Shown here piece after piece: positions 53,332 to 64,000 of a DNA stretch of 64,000 bases. The number at the start of each line of letters is the position of its first letter. Position 1 is the stretch's first letter. Origin of the DNA: Undaria pinnatifida (Eukaryota; Sar; Phaeophyceae; Laminariales; Alariaceae); the NCBI GenBank assembly GCA_012845835.1, contig JABAKD010000016.1, positions 18,136,125-18,200,124 of the forward strand, given 5' to 3'. The notes beneath the pieces are model-generated. The model saw only the letters and a list, made by a program, of their open reading frames with translations, did not search any database and had not been told where the DNA came from. Position numbers and translations under genes: made by a program.

Positions 53332-56300
53332 ATGAAAAAGAAGGTGGCGGCACAAAACACGCCACCAGCGGGGATATACGTTGAACTCCCCCTCCTCGGT
53401 GAACCTCAAGCACAAGCTCCCCAGCTGTGGGAGCCAAGGAACATCAACACAACGCGAAGGTAAGATGGATGCGACTTTAAACCCTTCACCAGTATATAAG
53501 TAACCCGTGCGCCGTTTCTCTGGGTACATCGACGCTGGAGAAGAGCTCGACAAGGCTCGCTAGCGTGGCAAATCCGACAATCCGGCCTGAACGTGTGAGA
53601 GGCTTGGTATCCCCAGTGATACGGAGCACTTCCCCCCCAGCAAGAGCATATAATATGCAGTATATGCAGAGTAGAGAGTGGAGTTTCGTATCGTACTAAG
53701 ATCAAACGAGATGACATTTGCGTAGATCGAGTATAGCCTCGCTGTTGATTCATGTAGCCTCTTCTGTCTCGTATTCCTCTCGGATGACCTCTGTGTGACA
53801 AACCCCTTATCTTGCCCATCTCAGATCTTCTCCAATGTCCACATATACGATGTCTCCCATATCGCTTTCGACGCACACATTTTGTCGAGACATGTCGTAC
53901 GCCCTGCACCCTTAAGGCTTCTGTTCTCCTCTCGCTAGATTCTACTGCATTCTGGTACCTGGTAGGCTTTAGGCGCCAATATATAATTCGTGGAACACTA
54001 TCTATGTACTGCTGTACTTCGTGTACGTGTTATACACACAGCAGCGGTGCCGCAGCTTGAGCCGCAGCTTGAGTTGTGTTGTCACCTACTTACGATCGTA
54101 CACCTCTTTATTACGTATCGTGTACTGGTGCCAGGTACGTACGGTACAGCCATGAACGAACGTGCTTGCGGAGACGGAGCATGCGATTCCCTAAATAGCT
54201 AAATAGCCGATCGAATCGGTAGTGCCATCGTGAATCGTGACTGCTGGCTGTTGTTGTCTGCTGGCTGCTCACTGCTGACCTCACTGGGCTTGACTCATTC
54301 CGCGATGGCATGCGTTCATGAGCAATGAGGCGCAACAAGGACAGATGGACAGACCGATGGACAGACAGCAAGGCAACAAACAGACAAATGGACAGACAAG
54401 ACAGACGCCAGCGCTGTTAGCTGTTGCAAGTCATTGATGGTGATACCAGCGTACCTGGTACTGCTGTACATGATATTTATATAACAGCATGCTGTATTCC
54501 CCATATCAGTGACTGGGATCTCTGAAGTGTTTTTTTTTTCTGTTCGTCCGTCTTTCCGTTCGAATCATGGCAGGAAGAGGATGAAAACGACTGAGGATCC
54601 CATCCCGAACGAGTTGGACAATGCGCTGTCCCAGCTGATACCGGCGGTGATGGCCTGCGGTGACCCCCAGAGCCCCGACTACCTCGATCTCGCCGTCTTC
54701 GAGGCCCTCGTAGAAACCGCTCCGGCCTGGAGGGATTCGGCGGGGGGGGGCGGGGGCAGGGGGCGCCTCAGCTTCAGGGTTGCCGGACAAGTGGAGGTGG
54801 CGTTTCGGCATTGCATGCACGAGGCGGCGATGGCTCTCATCGTGAGGGATGATGAGGATGGGGAGGGCGGCGGGGGGGGCAGGGCAATGAGGACCCGCGG
54901 CAAGAAGGGGAAGTCGTCTGGAAGCGGTGGTGCATTTGGTAGCGGTGGCGGTGGCGACCTATTGTCGGAGGTAAGTCTCCTTGCCGCTGCGGTGATTCGC
55001 TGACGTTATTGGCTGTGACATGGAAGCCCAGAGGCAGAAGCGGAGCCATAGTTTTCTGTGAGCGGTATTGTGCGATACGAGTACCGTCCAAGGCGAGCTG
55101 GGCCAGGCCGAGCTAAGCCAAGCAACAAAACCAGCCGTGACAAGCCGGGAGAAGGCAAGCCGAGCTTAAAAACAAGCCAAGCTAAGGCAAACGGAGATAA
55201 GGCAGAGCTAGAACAGACCGAGCTCACACGTCGAACCAAGACATATCTCTTTCTTTTCGTCTTTCTCTTTGGCCCTCTATCTTCCTCTCTCTATTTCTCC
55301 CTCCGCGTTCCTCCTCTCTCTCCATCACAATACCACCCAATACTTCATGGCAACGACTTTGCAGATGGGCGCACCCGTGGGGATACTTTCGCTCGCTCTG
55401 GACTTCGTGAGCAACGAGGTGGCGGCGTCGAGCGCTAACGGCGGCGGCAACGTCCAGGAGTCTCTGACCCGGCTGCCCATGGTACTCGTCGAGGACTTCT
55501 TGGAGTCTCAGGTGAAACGAGCCGGACCGACCCTAGTCGAATTTCGCCTCATTTTGCGAACTTTCGCTCTCGCACTTTCAGCGACGGAAGACCCAAACAA
55601 AAAACATATGCAATACTCCAGCCGAGATTTCAAACCCAAGCGCAACCGCCAGCAGGGCGACGGTCTTGGAGGGACTGCAGAGCCCTCCCCTCGTCCTTGA
55701 CGCCAGTCTTCATCACCGCCTTGAAACTTAAAAGCGTTACTCGTATGTATAGTATGGGAAAGCGTTGTGATACCGTTGTGAAGCTGCTGTGAAATAATTG
55801 TCAAAATGACACGTGCTGCGATGGGTGCAGCACTGTTTAGCCAAGTGCTTTCTGACAAGCGGGATCCTCGACTGAGGAACTGCCCATTATGATGGAGATA
55901 CTGTACCAGTTGTGTCTTACAACTTTTGCAACGCGCGCACACATGCTCGCACACGCACGCGCATGCGCATAAAGATTGTATAGCCGTCGCTAGAAACTGA
56001 TGCGAAGGATATTGGTACCTGTCGTCAACCTGTGTGCGCTTGCAGTCGGCGGTCGCGTCAGGAAACTCGCATTCTCGCCGTCACAGTTGGAAACTCGCAT
56101 TCGCGCGTAATAATACCACAGGGCAGGGAGGCGTGCACGCAGTTTTGGTGTAAGTGGGTGGAGCCTAACGCGGCGCGGTTGACGGCGGCGCCTCTCGTGC
56201 TCGCGGGTGGCAAGTACACGCTCATCCGGCTCTGCAAGAAACTGGCGCAGCGCATGAGCAAGACCCACGACTCGTCCTTCTGTGGCCAGGTGAGGGATAG

Positions 56301-59300
56301 AGAGTGGGCGGTGGGGTCGGTGGTCGTCCGCTCCTGTGGGGCGGCGCACGGGTTAGGGGAGTGGGAAAGGGTTAGTTTGATGAAAGGGTTTGGGGACGAG
56401 GTGTCCGCGTTAGTTAGTAAGGGCAGCAGCAGCGACAGTAGGTGCAGCAGTTGGACAGGGCCCGCTGATGGACTCTCGCCCCTCCGCTGCGCTGGCATCG
56501 TTGATCTTCCTTCTCTTCCTCCGTCTGTTCGGTATGTATCTCTGCGTTTTTCTCTCTGTATCTCTCTGTAAATGGATTGCAGATCCATTTGTTTCTGTCG
56601 AAGGCGCTGACGTTTTTCGAGCGCAGCGGGCTTAATGTCACTGGCGGTCTCAACCTGGATAACGTCACCAGCTTTGAGGTGCGAAAATCGTTATCTCATT
56701 CGTTTTTGCTGTTTTTCGTTTCACTGCTTTGCTGTTTCGCTTCTTTGCTGGGGTGTTTTTGCGTTTCTGTTTCGCTATGTTGCTGCTTCGCTCTGTATTG
56801 CTGCTTTTCTGTTTCGCTGTTCTGTTTTTCTGTTTTCATGCTTCGCTGCTTTTCTTCCTTTCCGCTTTTGCTGATTTTCTGTGATGATGTGCGGCGGTTT
56901 TTCTGTTCTCCCCTTTAACCGTCGTTAGCGCCCGTCTTCCTCCCACCTGGTGTAAGCAGGATGAGGAGCAGTTTCGACGGGCGATGTTGGGGTTTGATGG
57001 AGAGGATGAAGCGGGGGTGGTGTCGGCGTCAGCCGGGGAGGTGGGAGCTGTCGCGACGGCGGGCACGGGGGCGGCAGGGGGGGAAAGCGGTGGCGGCGCC
57101 ATGGATGTAGATACAGGTGATTAAGGGTATCCCATAGTCCTTTCGTCGACGCCGATATGGGGGTGACCCCCGGTTCGTCTTGCGTCTGTAGCACTTGTCT
57201 TCCTTGTCTGGATAACGTGGAGTACACGCCAGGGTTGGGTACGATCACATACGGGTGATCGATTTACTTCCAGAAGCGGTTCGTGCGTCGAGTATGTGAA
57301 AGCACTTTAACCTCACTGTTGTTATTTGGAAACTTCGTTGCAGCAATGAGGCATCGCGGGAATAATTCAGTCGAATTTCTCGCATATATCTCGAACGAGT
57401 ATGTATTTTGTTTTCCCGAATGCGATGTAGTGCTGCTGTGTCAGACGCGACGCGTGACAACTATCTTCCATTCCGTTGTTGTTCTTGTTGTTCTTGTCTT
57501 CGTTCTTGTTCTTGTTCTTGTTCTTGTTCTTGTTCTTGTTCTTGTTCTTGTTCTTGTTCTCGTTGTCGCAATGTTGTCGTTGTCGTTCTTGTTCTTGTTG
57601 AGCCAATGCCTCGTAGCAGCTATGCCTCCACACTGCCATGTCATGCTGGTTGTTGTTGTCTGACGGAATCCGAGTTGTCTTTGTCTTTTTTGCTGTTGTT
57701 GCTCGACCATTGCCCCGGTCGCGTTTACTCCTATGCCTCCGGTGTTGCTGTATCTCGCATAATGCGACGCTACCTTCCATTCCACTCGCTGTTATTCCCG
57801 TTTTTGTTAGGCAAATGTGCGTCGATACCCTTCTCATATTCGCGATGATGCCTGCGGCGTGTCTAACGCTACCCGGTACTCTCGTGTTGATGCTGCTGGA
57901 CCAATGCCCTCGTCGCGTTGACTGCTTGCTGTGGCTGCAAACAGGGGCAGGGGGGGGCGGCAAAGGAGAAGGGGACGACGCGGGGGAGTTCGCGGTTGAC
58001 TACCGGTTGTACCAGGCGTTTTGGCGACTCCAGAAGTACGCCCTTAAGCAGGACGCGGCGGTGAAGGGGGCCGAGGCTAAGGACACGTGGAACGCTATCC
58101 TTGCCGACGTCGACAAGGTGGGGGGCGCATGGAAGGGCGCGTGTTGGTGGCGTGGATGGTATAGCCGGTGTTGGTGGCGGTGGTGATGGGGGGGAGTGGT
58201 AGTGGTGTTGGTGTGATGGTTGTGTTTTTTATCGTGGTGTAGGCGATGGTAGCGGTGGTAGCGGTGTGGTGGTGGTGGCCATGGTCGTGGTGGCCGTGGT
58301 GGGGGTGTAGGGTTGGTATCATGGTGGTGTTGCTAGGGTGGTGTAGGTCTTGGTGTGGTGATGGTGCCGCGTGGTGTGTGGTGTGCGGGTTGAGGACGGG
58401 AGGAGGGGGGGGTGTACTCATTTCAGGAATAGCCGTAGTCTCAACCCCATAAACCCTCGCACCCCTACAATGCCGGGACGAAGCGCGTCGGGCTTTCACC
58501 GACCAGGCAGACATCGGGTGCGAAGCGCCGTAAGGTGTTCGGCGAGTCGCGTGAGGGATGAAGTGCATCCTACTAAAAAACACTTGTGAGGCGAACTTCC
58601 GCACCGTGTGCGTACTTTCTTGCGTATGGGTGACAGCTTCGAATGAGGTTGTTTTCTGGTGTGGCCACTTCCAGAGACGGCAATGGAGATACTCAGTAAC
58701 GCCCTCGTGGGTGCCATACCATATGCACAGTACGTGATATCATCCCCTTGCGTGATCTCTACTTCACATCTTATGATCTAACTCGGCCACCGTTACCGCC
58801 AAAACATGAAAAAAGGACAAAAAAAAATACGGTGCCCTGGTGGGGTCTAGCTCACGCAGTGGGAGGTGTGCTTTATAACGTCTTTGCCCACCGACGCCAA
58901 TCTAAACCGACTTGGAGAGTGTCGGGAGAGGTTCGCCGATGTGGTGGATATGGTATCGAGGTCGTTGTAGTTTATATTTTGGTGGGCTTGTTGGTGTTGC
59001 CGTTGTCGCTGCTTGCCGCTTACTGCTTGCAGCTCACTGCTTGCCGCTTACTGCTTGCAGCTCACTGCTGGCAGCTCGCTGCCTGCTGCTTGCTTCCCGC
59101 CTCTCGTTGCTTGATGCTTCCTGCTCGCTGCTTGCCGCTTATTGGTTGCTACTTGCTGCAACATGCGAATAAAACACCAAAACACTCGAAACAAACATCG
59201 AATCAAACAAACCTATTTCCCGAAAAAATACAGATCCTGGACGCTTTCGAAGCCAACGCCTTTTCCGACCACGACCTCCGTCTCGCTCGTGAGAGATGGA

Positions 59301-62300
59301 TGGGCGGCGGCGGCAGCGGTGGCAGTGGTGGCCCTGCGGCCAACGGTAGCATCAGCGGCAGCAAGCGAAGACGGGTGTCGGATGGGATGGAGTTGGAGGC
59401 GAATGGGGCGGCAGCAGGGGAGGGAGGTGGTTACTTTGGGCTGAAGTACCTGACGAGCTCGCGACTTTTGAGGCTGCAGCTTCGGGACCCTACGCTGCGG
59501 CTGCAGGTGTGTCGCTTGCCTGTCCCAGTGTCGCTTTTACTCGTGACCCCCACCGCATGTACCCCTTCTGACGTGTGCTACGATAGGCTGTACATTAAGT
59601 TAAGCTCAAAGCTGGCCAAGCTCGAGTTGCTTATTTGGGAAAGGGTGCGTGCTACACTATTTTCAGTAGCAAAGCTACCGAAATTCTCATGTTCCTGCCG
59701 GCCTCCCTTCGTTCGTGTTCAGTTCATAGGATACACCTGGTACCTGGTAGGTCCCTAGTGCCGTACCCTAAACTCTACCCGTTATATGCCTCCAATAACT
59801 CGGTATCCTACCCCTATACCTTCCACGCCCCACGTTCTTGACGCTCTCTCCGTGTGCTTGGCATAGGTCTTGACCCAGTGGCTGATCCTAGCGGCGTCCC
59901 TGAAGAGCAAAGTTGGGAAGGATAAGGACTCGCCGGTGAGAGAGAGTGGTGTTCGTGTGGGCTATCGTAAGGTTAGGTTAGGCTTAGTAAGGTCTTATGT
60001 TTGGACACGTGCTGTGGCTTTTTGGCCAAAATAGTGCTGACGGACGGCTCCCTTAAATGAAGAACTACCCACTATTGCTGGGTACCGTTTGTGATGTCAT
60101 TCAATATATACCTATAAGAAGCCAAGGGATTGTTTATCGGGTTGCACGATCATACTCTTCCTTCCTCTCTCGCTCCCTCCGTCCGTGTATCCGTCCCTCC
60201 GCTTGTTGCTGTTGTTGTTGTTGTTGACCTCGCCTGCAGAACTCTGCCGCGGACCTGAACCTTCGCATGGAGCGCGCGAAAAAACTGGTCAAGGCAACGC
60301 CTCCCAGGGGGGAGGAGTACCTGAACATGCTGCAAATGGTGCTGAACCGTGAGAGCGCCTGGACGCAGTGGAAAGATGTGGGTTTCGTTTAATCAGGCTT
60401 GTGTATTGGCTTGCCTTGCCTTGTCTCATCCGGCGGCGGGTTCGCGACCCATTATTTACCCTATCCAGGCGTGTACGCTACTGCCGGTTGCCTTGCCGGT
60501 TGCTCTTCGTACGGGATGTCGACGCAGTGACTGCGGCTCGATCCCGAGCTGAGGCCTCATCAGGATTCCGCTATGAACCTTCTAGACCACAATAGCATTC
60601 CGATTTTCAATCTCAATGCGTCCGGGGCTAAATAGATCTCAATGCCTGACAAGTCCCCATCCATCCCCCCTCCCCCCTCCCCTCCTGAACGACGCCACCC
60701 CCCTCTCTTATTTTATTGCGAGAAAATCGTCTCTGCTGGTGCCTCAAACGACTACCACCACCAACAACAAACAACAACAAAAACACCGCCATCATCACCA
60801 ACAACACTAACACCTCCCCCAAACACCAACACCAACATCACCCCCCAATACCACCACCAACACCATCCCCCCCCCCGCCCCCCCCCAACCACCTACCCGC
60901 CACCACCAACACCATCATCACAAACGCAAAACACCAACACCACCACCACCATCACAACCAACACCGACATGAACAATACCAACACCAACGCGGTCACTAT
61001 GACCAACACCACCACCACTTCCTCCCCAATCCCCACCCACCGCTACCACCGCCACCACCCCGACAACCACTTCAAGGTGGACAAATGCAAAGACATCCCT
61101 TCGGTGCCCGTGGGGGAAGCCAAGTCTGCCGCCGCCGCTGCCGCGGCTGGTATCGTCGCGGCGGCACCCTCGTACCCAAACAAGAGGCCAAGACCTCAAG
61201 CTTCCGTCGCGCTGGCGGAGCGCGCCAAGCACGCGCCGCTCGGGGCCGACTTTCCTCTGGAGAAGATGGTGCGCCTTTTTGTTTTTCCGTTTGTTTTTGT
61301 TGTTCCGTTTTCTTTTTTTCGCTAATTTAGTATTTTTCGTGTGTTTACTTTTGGTATTGAGGTTTTTCCACCCTCTTGCTCTCAACCCCCTCCCCCCCTC
61401 GCTGTTTGGTGTTTTTTTCTGGTCTTCGTTGTCGTCCTCTTGGGTTGGTAGGGTTTTTGGCTTCGTAGTGGTGTTTGATTTATTTAAGTAATTAATGCTT
61501 TTTTAAGGAGATGATATATAAGAGGGGTAATTATCGTTCAAGCGTGCTGTACCATTTCCTCACCCCCTCTCCTCAGGTGTCCAGGTTGCATGCTGGAGTG
61601 CCCAACTCAACTGATTATCTGGAAGACCAAAGGATGTGTGCGGAAGATCCGGATGTAAGTCTCGTTTTTTTATCAGTGGTGGATGAATTGGATTGCTGTT
61701 ACTGCTGTTGTGGCTGTTGTGGTTGTTTTTTTTGTTTATGGGTTCTGGTGCTGGTGGTGGTTGATGTCGATGTTGTTGCAGTGTTGCTGCTGAAGTTGTT
61801 TTGGCTGCTGGTGTTGTTGCTGTTGCTGGTGGTGGTGTTGTTGATCGATGTCAATTGTGCTGGGTTTGTGCTGGGTTTGTTGGTGGACGATGTTTTTGCT
61901 ATTGCTGCCGCTGCTGCTGGTGATGCCGTCGCTGTTGAAGCTGCAGCTGCTGCTGCTGTTGCTGTTCACGTTGTTGCGCATTGCTTCGCCCTCCCTTGCT
62001 GAGTGTGCTGTCGCTATTTTCCGGATGGAGCTCACCAAAAGCAGCGTTTTGGCAAGAAGGTGCCCCGGTCTTCTTAATGTTTGTTGCGCTTTAATTTTTC
62101 TTACACGCACTCGTACTCCTCCCCCTCCTCATCGTTCACGCCCCCCCCCCTCCTCGCCCCGCTGACGTTCTGCTCTCGCGCGATGTCCCCGAATAGATTC
62201 CTTCCTCCGAGCTACCGAGCGCGGGCCCCCTGTACACGTGGCGAGCGTTACGCCTCCTTGGGAAGGAAAACCCTGCTAACCTCGCGGGATGCTACGACGG

Positions 62301-63695
62301 CGACCTTGTGGGGGTGAGAAAAATGGAACATGTGTACGCGTTATTTTTTTGCTTCTGTTTTGTGTTGAAGCAATGACGTCGATCTTGTGGCGGTGAGAAA
62401 ATTAAGCTCCTGCTCCGTATTGGGTATTTTTACTCGTTTTGCGTTGAATCAACGACGGTGACTTTGTGGCGATGAGAAAATGTATTACCGCCATTTTGTT
62501 GTATTTGTATTTTTTTGTTTGGAAGCCAAACGGTTACCGGTCGCTCGCTCGGTCGCTCGGTCCCTCGGTCGGTTGGTCGATCAGTTGGTCAGGGCGGTCT
62601 GTGGGTTGGTTTGTCGCTGGTTCGTCCAGTCGTTGGTTTGTTCGTTCGAGTTAGTTCATGAGCAGATCATTGTTGATCTGAAGCGGAAACGAGCGCGCGC
62701 AAGCAACTACGTCGTCGAGGTACAAAACGGGAAGGATTAGTGTCCCTCCCCTTGGTTGTTTAGACCACTCTTCCTTTGCCCCTAACGCCGACTGTGCCAG
62801 CGACTATTTCTTATCCCGTAACAAACCCCGTTCCCCCCCCCCCTGTTTTTCTTCGTTTTTTATTACGATCGACACATGTCAATATTAGGCCATGTACCGA
62901 TTAGACAAGGCAAAAAACGCGGAAGACGCCGCCGCCGCCGCTGTAGCTACCGCAGCCGCGGCCGCAAGTGAAAGCGTTGCGGCGGCAGCGGCAGAAAAAA
63001 CAACGGGCGGCAAACCGCACCCTCCATCGGTGGTGTCGACGGAGGGACAAATTGACGACGCAGACGTGGTCGTGGCCATGGCTGTCGAGGATGAAGGAGA
63101 AGCTGGAGAATGGGGAGAAGATGGAGAAGATGGAAAAGGGGGAGGAGATGGAGAAGATGAAGAGGAGGGAGAAGATGGGGAAGAAGGTGAGGTGGAGCTA
63201 CAGGTCGCCCCGGAGGGCGCAGAGGGTTCTGGAGATGAGGGAGCGGATGGATCCAAGGTGAATGGGAGCGCGGCGGGAGAGGGTAGCGACGATGGTGGTG
63301 AGGGCGACAAGAAGGCGACGGTGGCGGCGGGGGGGACTTCTCTGTCCTCGCCTCGTCCTACCGCTGCTGCTGCTGCTGCTGCTGCTGGTTCCGGCTCCAA
63401 CAAGTCGAACCCCGGTAATGTCACCGTCGATGTCCCAGATAGCGCAGCGACGGGGTTGCGTGAAGTTGTAGCTGATGCTGCTGGTGTTTCAACTGGAACC
63501 GATCAGCCATTGGCGACAGCGGAAGAAGGCAGCGGCAGACGGAAGGTCGGCAAGAACGCTGAAGAGTCGCCGTCAGCGGCAGCAGCAGCCGTGGCGGCGG
63601 CAACGACAGCCAAAGCTGCGGCGTCCCCCAGGTCCCCTAGGTTGACGAGGAGGAGGTCGAAAATTGAGGGAAACGGAAGCGGGGACAAGAACTGA
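53332..63695 (+). CDS. THOC1: THOC1/HPR1, THO complex subunit 1
   Basis: Fifteen exons: 53332-53459, 54574-54970, 55365-55511, 56122-56289, 56583-56678, 56960-57116, 57945-58117, 59234-59506, 59867-59935, 60240-60377, 61077-61268, 61577-61654, 62197-62313, 62666-62719, 62889-63695; 997 residues. THOC1 is a core subunit of the nuclear THO/TREX complex, coupling transcription to mRNA export. Family motifs run in order: LTRLPMVLVEDFL, LIRLCKKLAQRMSKT, SFCGQIHLFLSKALTFFERS, GLNLDNVTSFE, VDYRLYQAFWRLQKY, YFGLKYLTSSRLLRLQLRD, LNRESAWTQWKD, KRPRPQ and YTWRALRLL. Exon 1 is tentative: it has a good donor and phase, and exon 2 clearly begins at an acceptor after a long T-rich tract; otherwise translation could start at 54581. 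The exon 14 acceptor could be 62651 instead of 62666. Exon 15 adds a 268-residue tail rich in Ala, Gly and Glu, ending in Arg-rich PRLTRRRSK, making this longer than animal or plant THOC1. Confidence 0.91.
57502..57560 (+). repeat. GTTCTT hexanucleotide microsatellite
   Basis: Nearly ten GTTCTT units in intron 6 of THOC1. Looser GTT-rich sequence continues to about 57720. Confidence 0.95.
58414..58915 (+). mobile_element. Dispersed GTACTCAT element, copy 12 (long form)
   Basis: About 500 bases in intron 7 of THOC1, preceded by a G-run. It has every block of the family: the core, GTGCGAAGCGCCGTAAGGTG, TTCGGCGAGTCGCG, GGTGTGGCCACTTCCAGAGA, CGTGATATCATCCCC and the tRNA-like TGGTGGGGTCTAGCTCACGC end followed by CACCGACGCCAATC. 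No reading frame is shared with copy 5. Confidence 0.88.
62294..62480 (+). repeat. Three tandem copies of the THOC1 exon 13 end and donor
   Basis: The exon 13 end ACGACGGCGACCTTGTGGGG with GTGAGAAAA (62294-62322) recurs at 62372-62400 and 62451-62480, spaced by about 79 bases, with a T-rich filler each time. The second copy keeps GGTGAGAAAA; the third reads GATGAGAAAA and has lost the GT. Only the first was used in the model because it gives the family match and phase. Confidence 0.85.
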
Positions 63696-64000
63696 CCAGT
63701 TTTGTGTGACTGGGGAGAGGGGTTTTGTGGTTGTGTCGGGGGGGAGGAGGGGTTGAAAATGCAGGCGGGGGGGGGCAAGAACTGCCCACTTGTTTTGGTG
63801 GCTAGTGTGGTGCGATCGGGTTCGAAGGCTAAATTCGGGCGTAGCATTTGTTATCCTCACACCAAGGAAAGGGGTTTCGTTGTTTGGTCGGGGATGGGGT
63901 AGTCTGGCGGGGGGGGGGGGGGGGGGGGCGACGAGAAGGGGGGCAGTGGCGATCGCGAGGGCGTTGTGCGTTACGGGTATGGCGGGTTTATTTTGGAACA
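63696..64000. other. THOC1 3-prime flank with poly-G run
   Basis: No second gene is seen. A run of 20 G lies at 63909-63928. Confidence 0.6.

Noticed and set aside
53406-53909. 167-codon frame on the minus strand upstream of and within THOC1 intron 1
   Set aside because: No recognisable domain. It overlaps the tentative THOC1 exon 1 on the other strand and has no splice or start context.

Overview
The window looks like nuclear DNA of a brown alga, most likely Ectocarpus or a close relative. I infer this from the intron-dense genes, the donor preference for GTG(A/C)G, the long repeat-filled introns, the Ala/Gly/Ser/Gln-rich linkers, the heterokont-style bipartite plastid presequences (a hydrophobic signal followed by a phenylalanine motif) and the strict alternation of strands between neighbours. 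No tool was available. Exon models were built by matching conserved protein motifs to splice sites and checking that every codon phase joins.

Six protein genes account for almost all the coding sequence. From left to right: (1) minus strand, the first exon of a UBR-box (N-recognin-type) ubiquitin ligase, running off the left edge; (2) plus strand, 1686-12303, a seven-exon indole-3-glycerol-phosphate-synthase-family protein with a probable plastid presequence and altered catalytic residues; (3) minus strand, 27229-19098, a seven-exon COX15 heme A synthase; (4) plus strand, 29043-37581, a seven-exon protein joining an HMG box to a POLE4/CHRAC15-like histone fold; (5) minus strand, 52793-44994, a nine-exon plastid-targeted protein with a UVR motif and a SnoaL/NTF2-like domain; (6) plus strand, 53332-63695, a fifteen-exon THOC1/HPR1 subunit of the THO mRNA export complex. 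The order is - + - + - +, so promoters are shared head to head (UBR/IGPS, COX15/HMG, UVR-NTF2/THOC1) and gene ends converge (12.3-19.1 kb and 37.6-45.0 kb).

The rest is introns and intergenic DNA full of repeats: about twelve copies of one dispersed element that starts with a G-run and GTACTCAT, two elements with terminal inverted repeats, several dispersed repeat pairs, tandem arrays, microsatellites and telomere-like tracts. The most striking pattern is that several exon-intron junctions have decayed tandem copies of themselves inside the adjacent intron. GC-AG introns are also unusually frequent (4 of the 40 complete introns modelled). I found no rRNA, no intact tRNA, no CRISPR, and no viral or bacterial insert.
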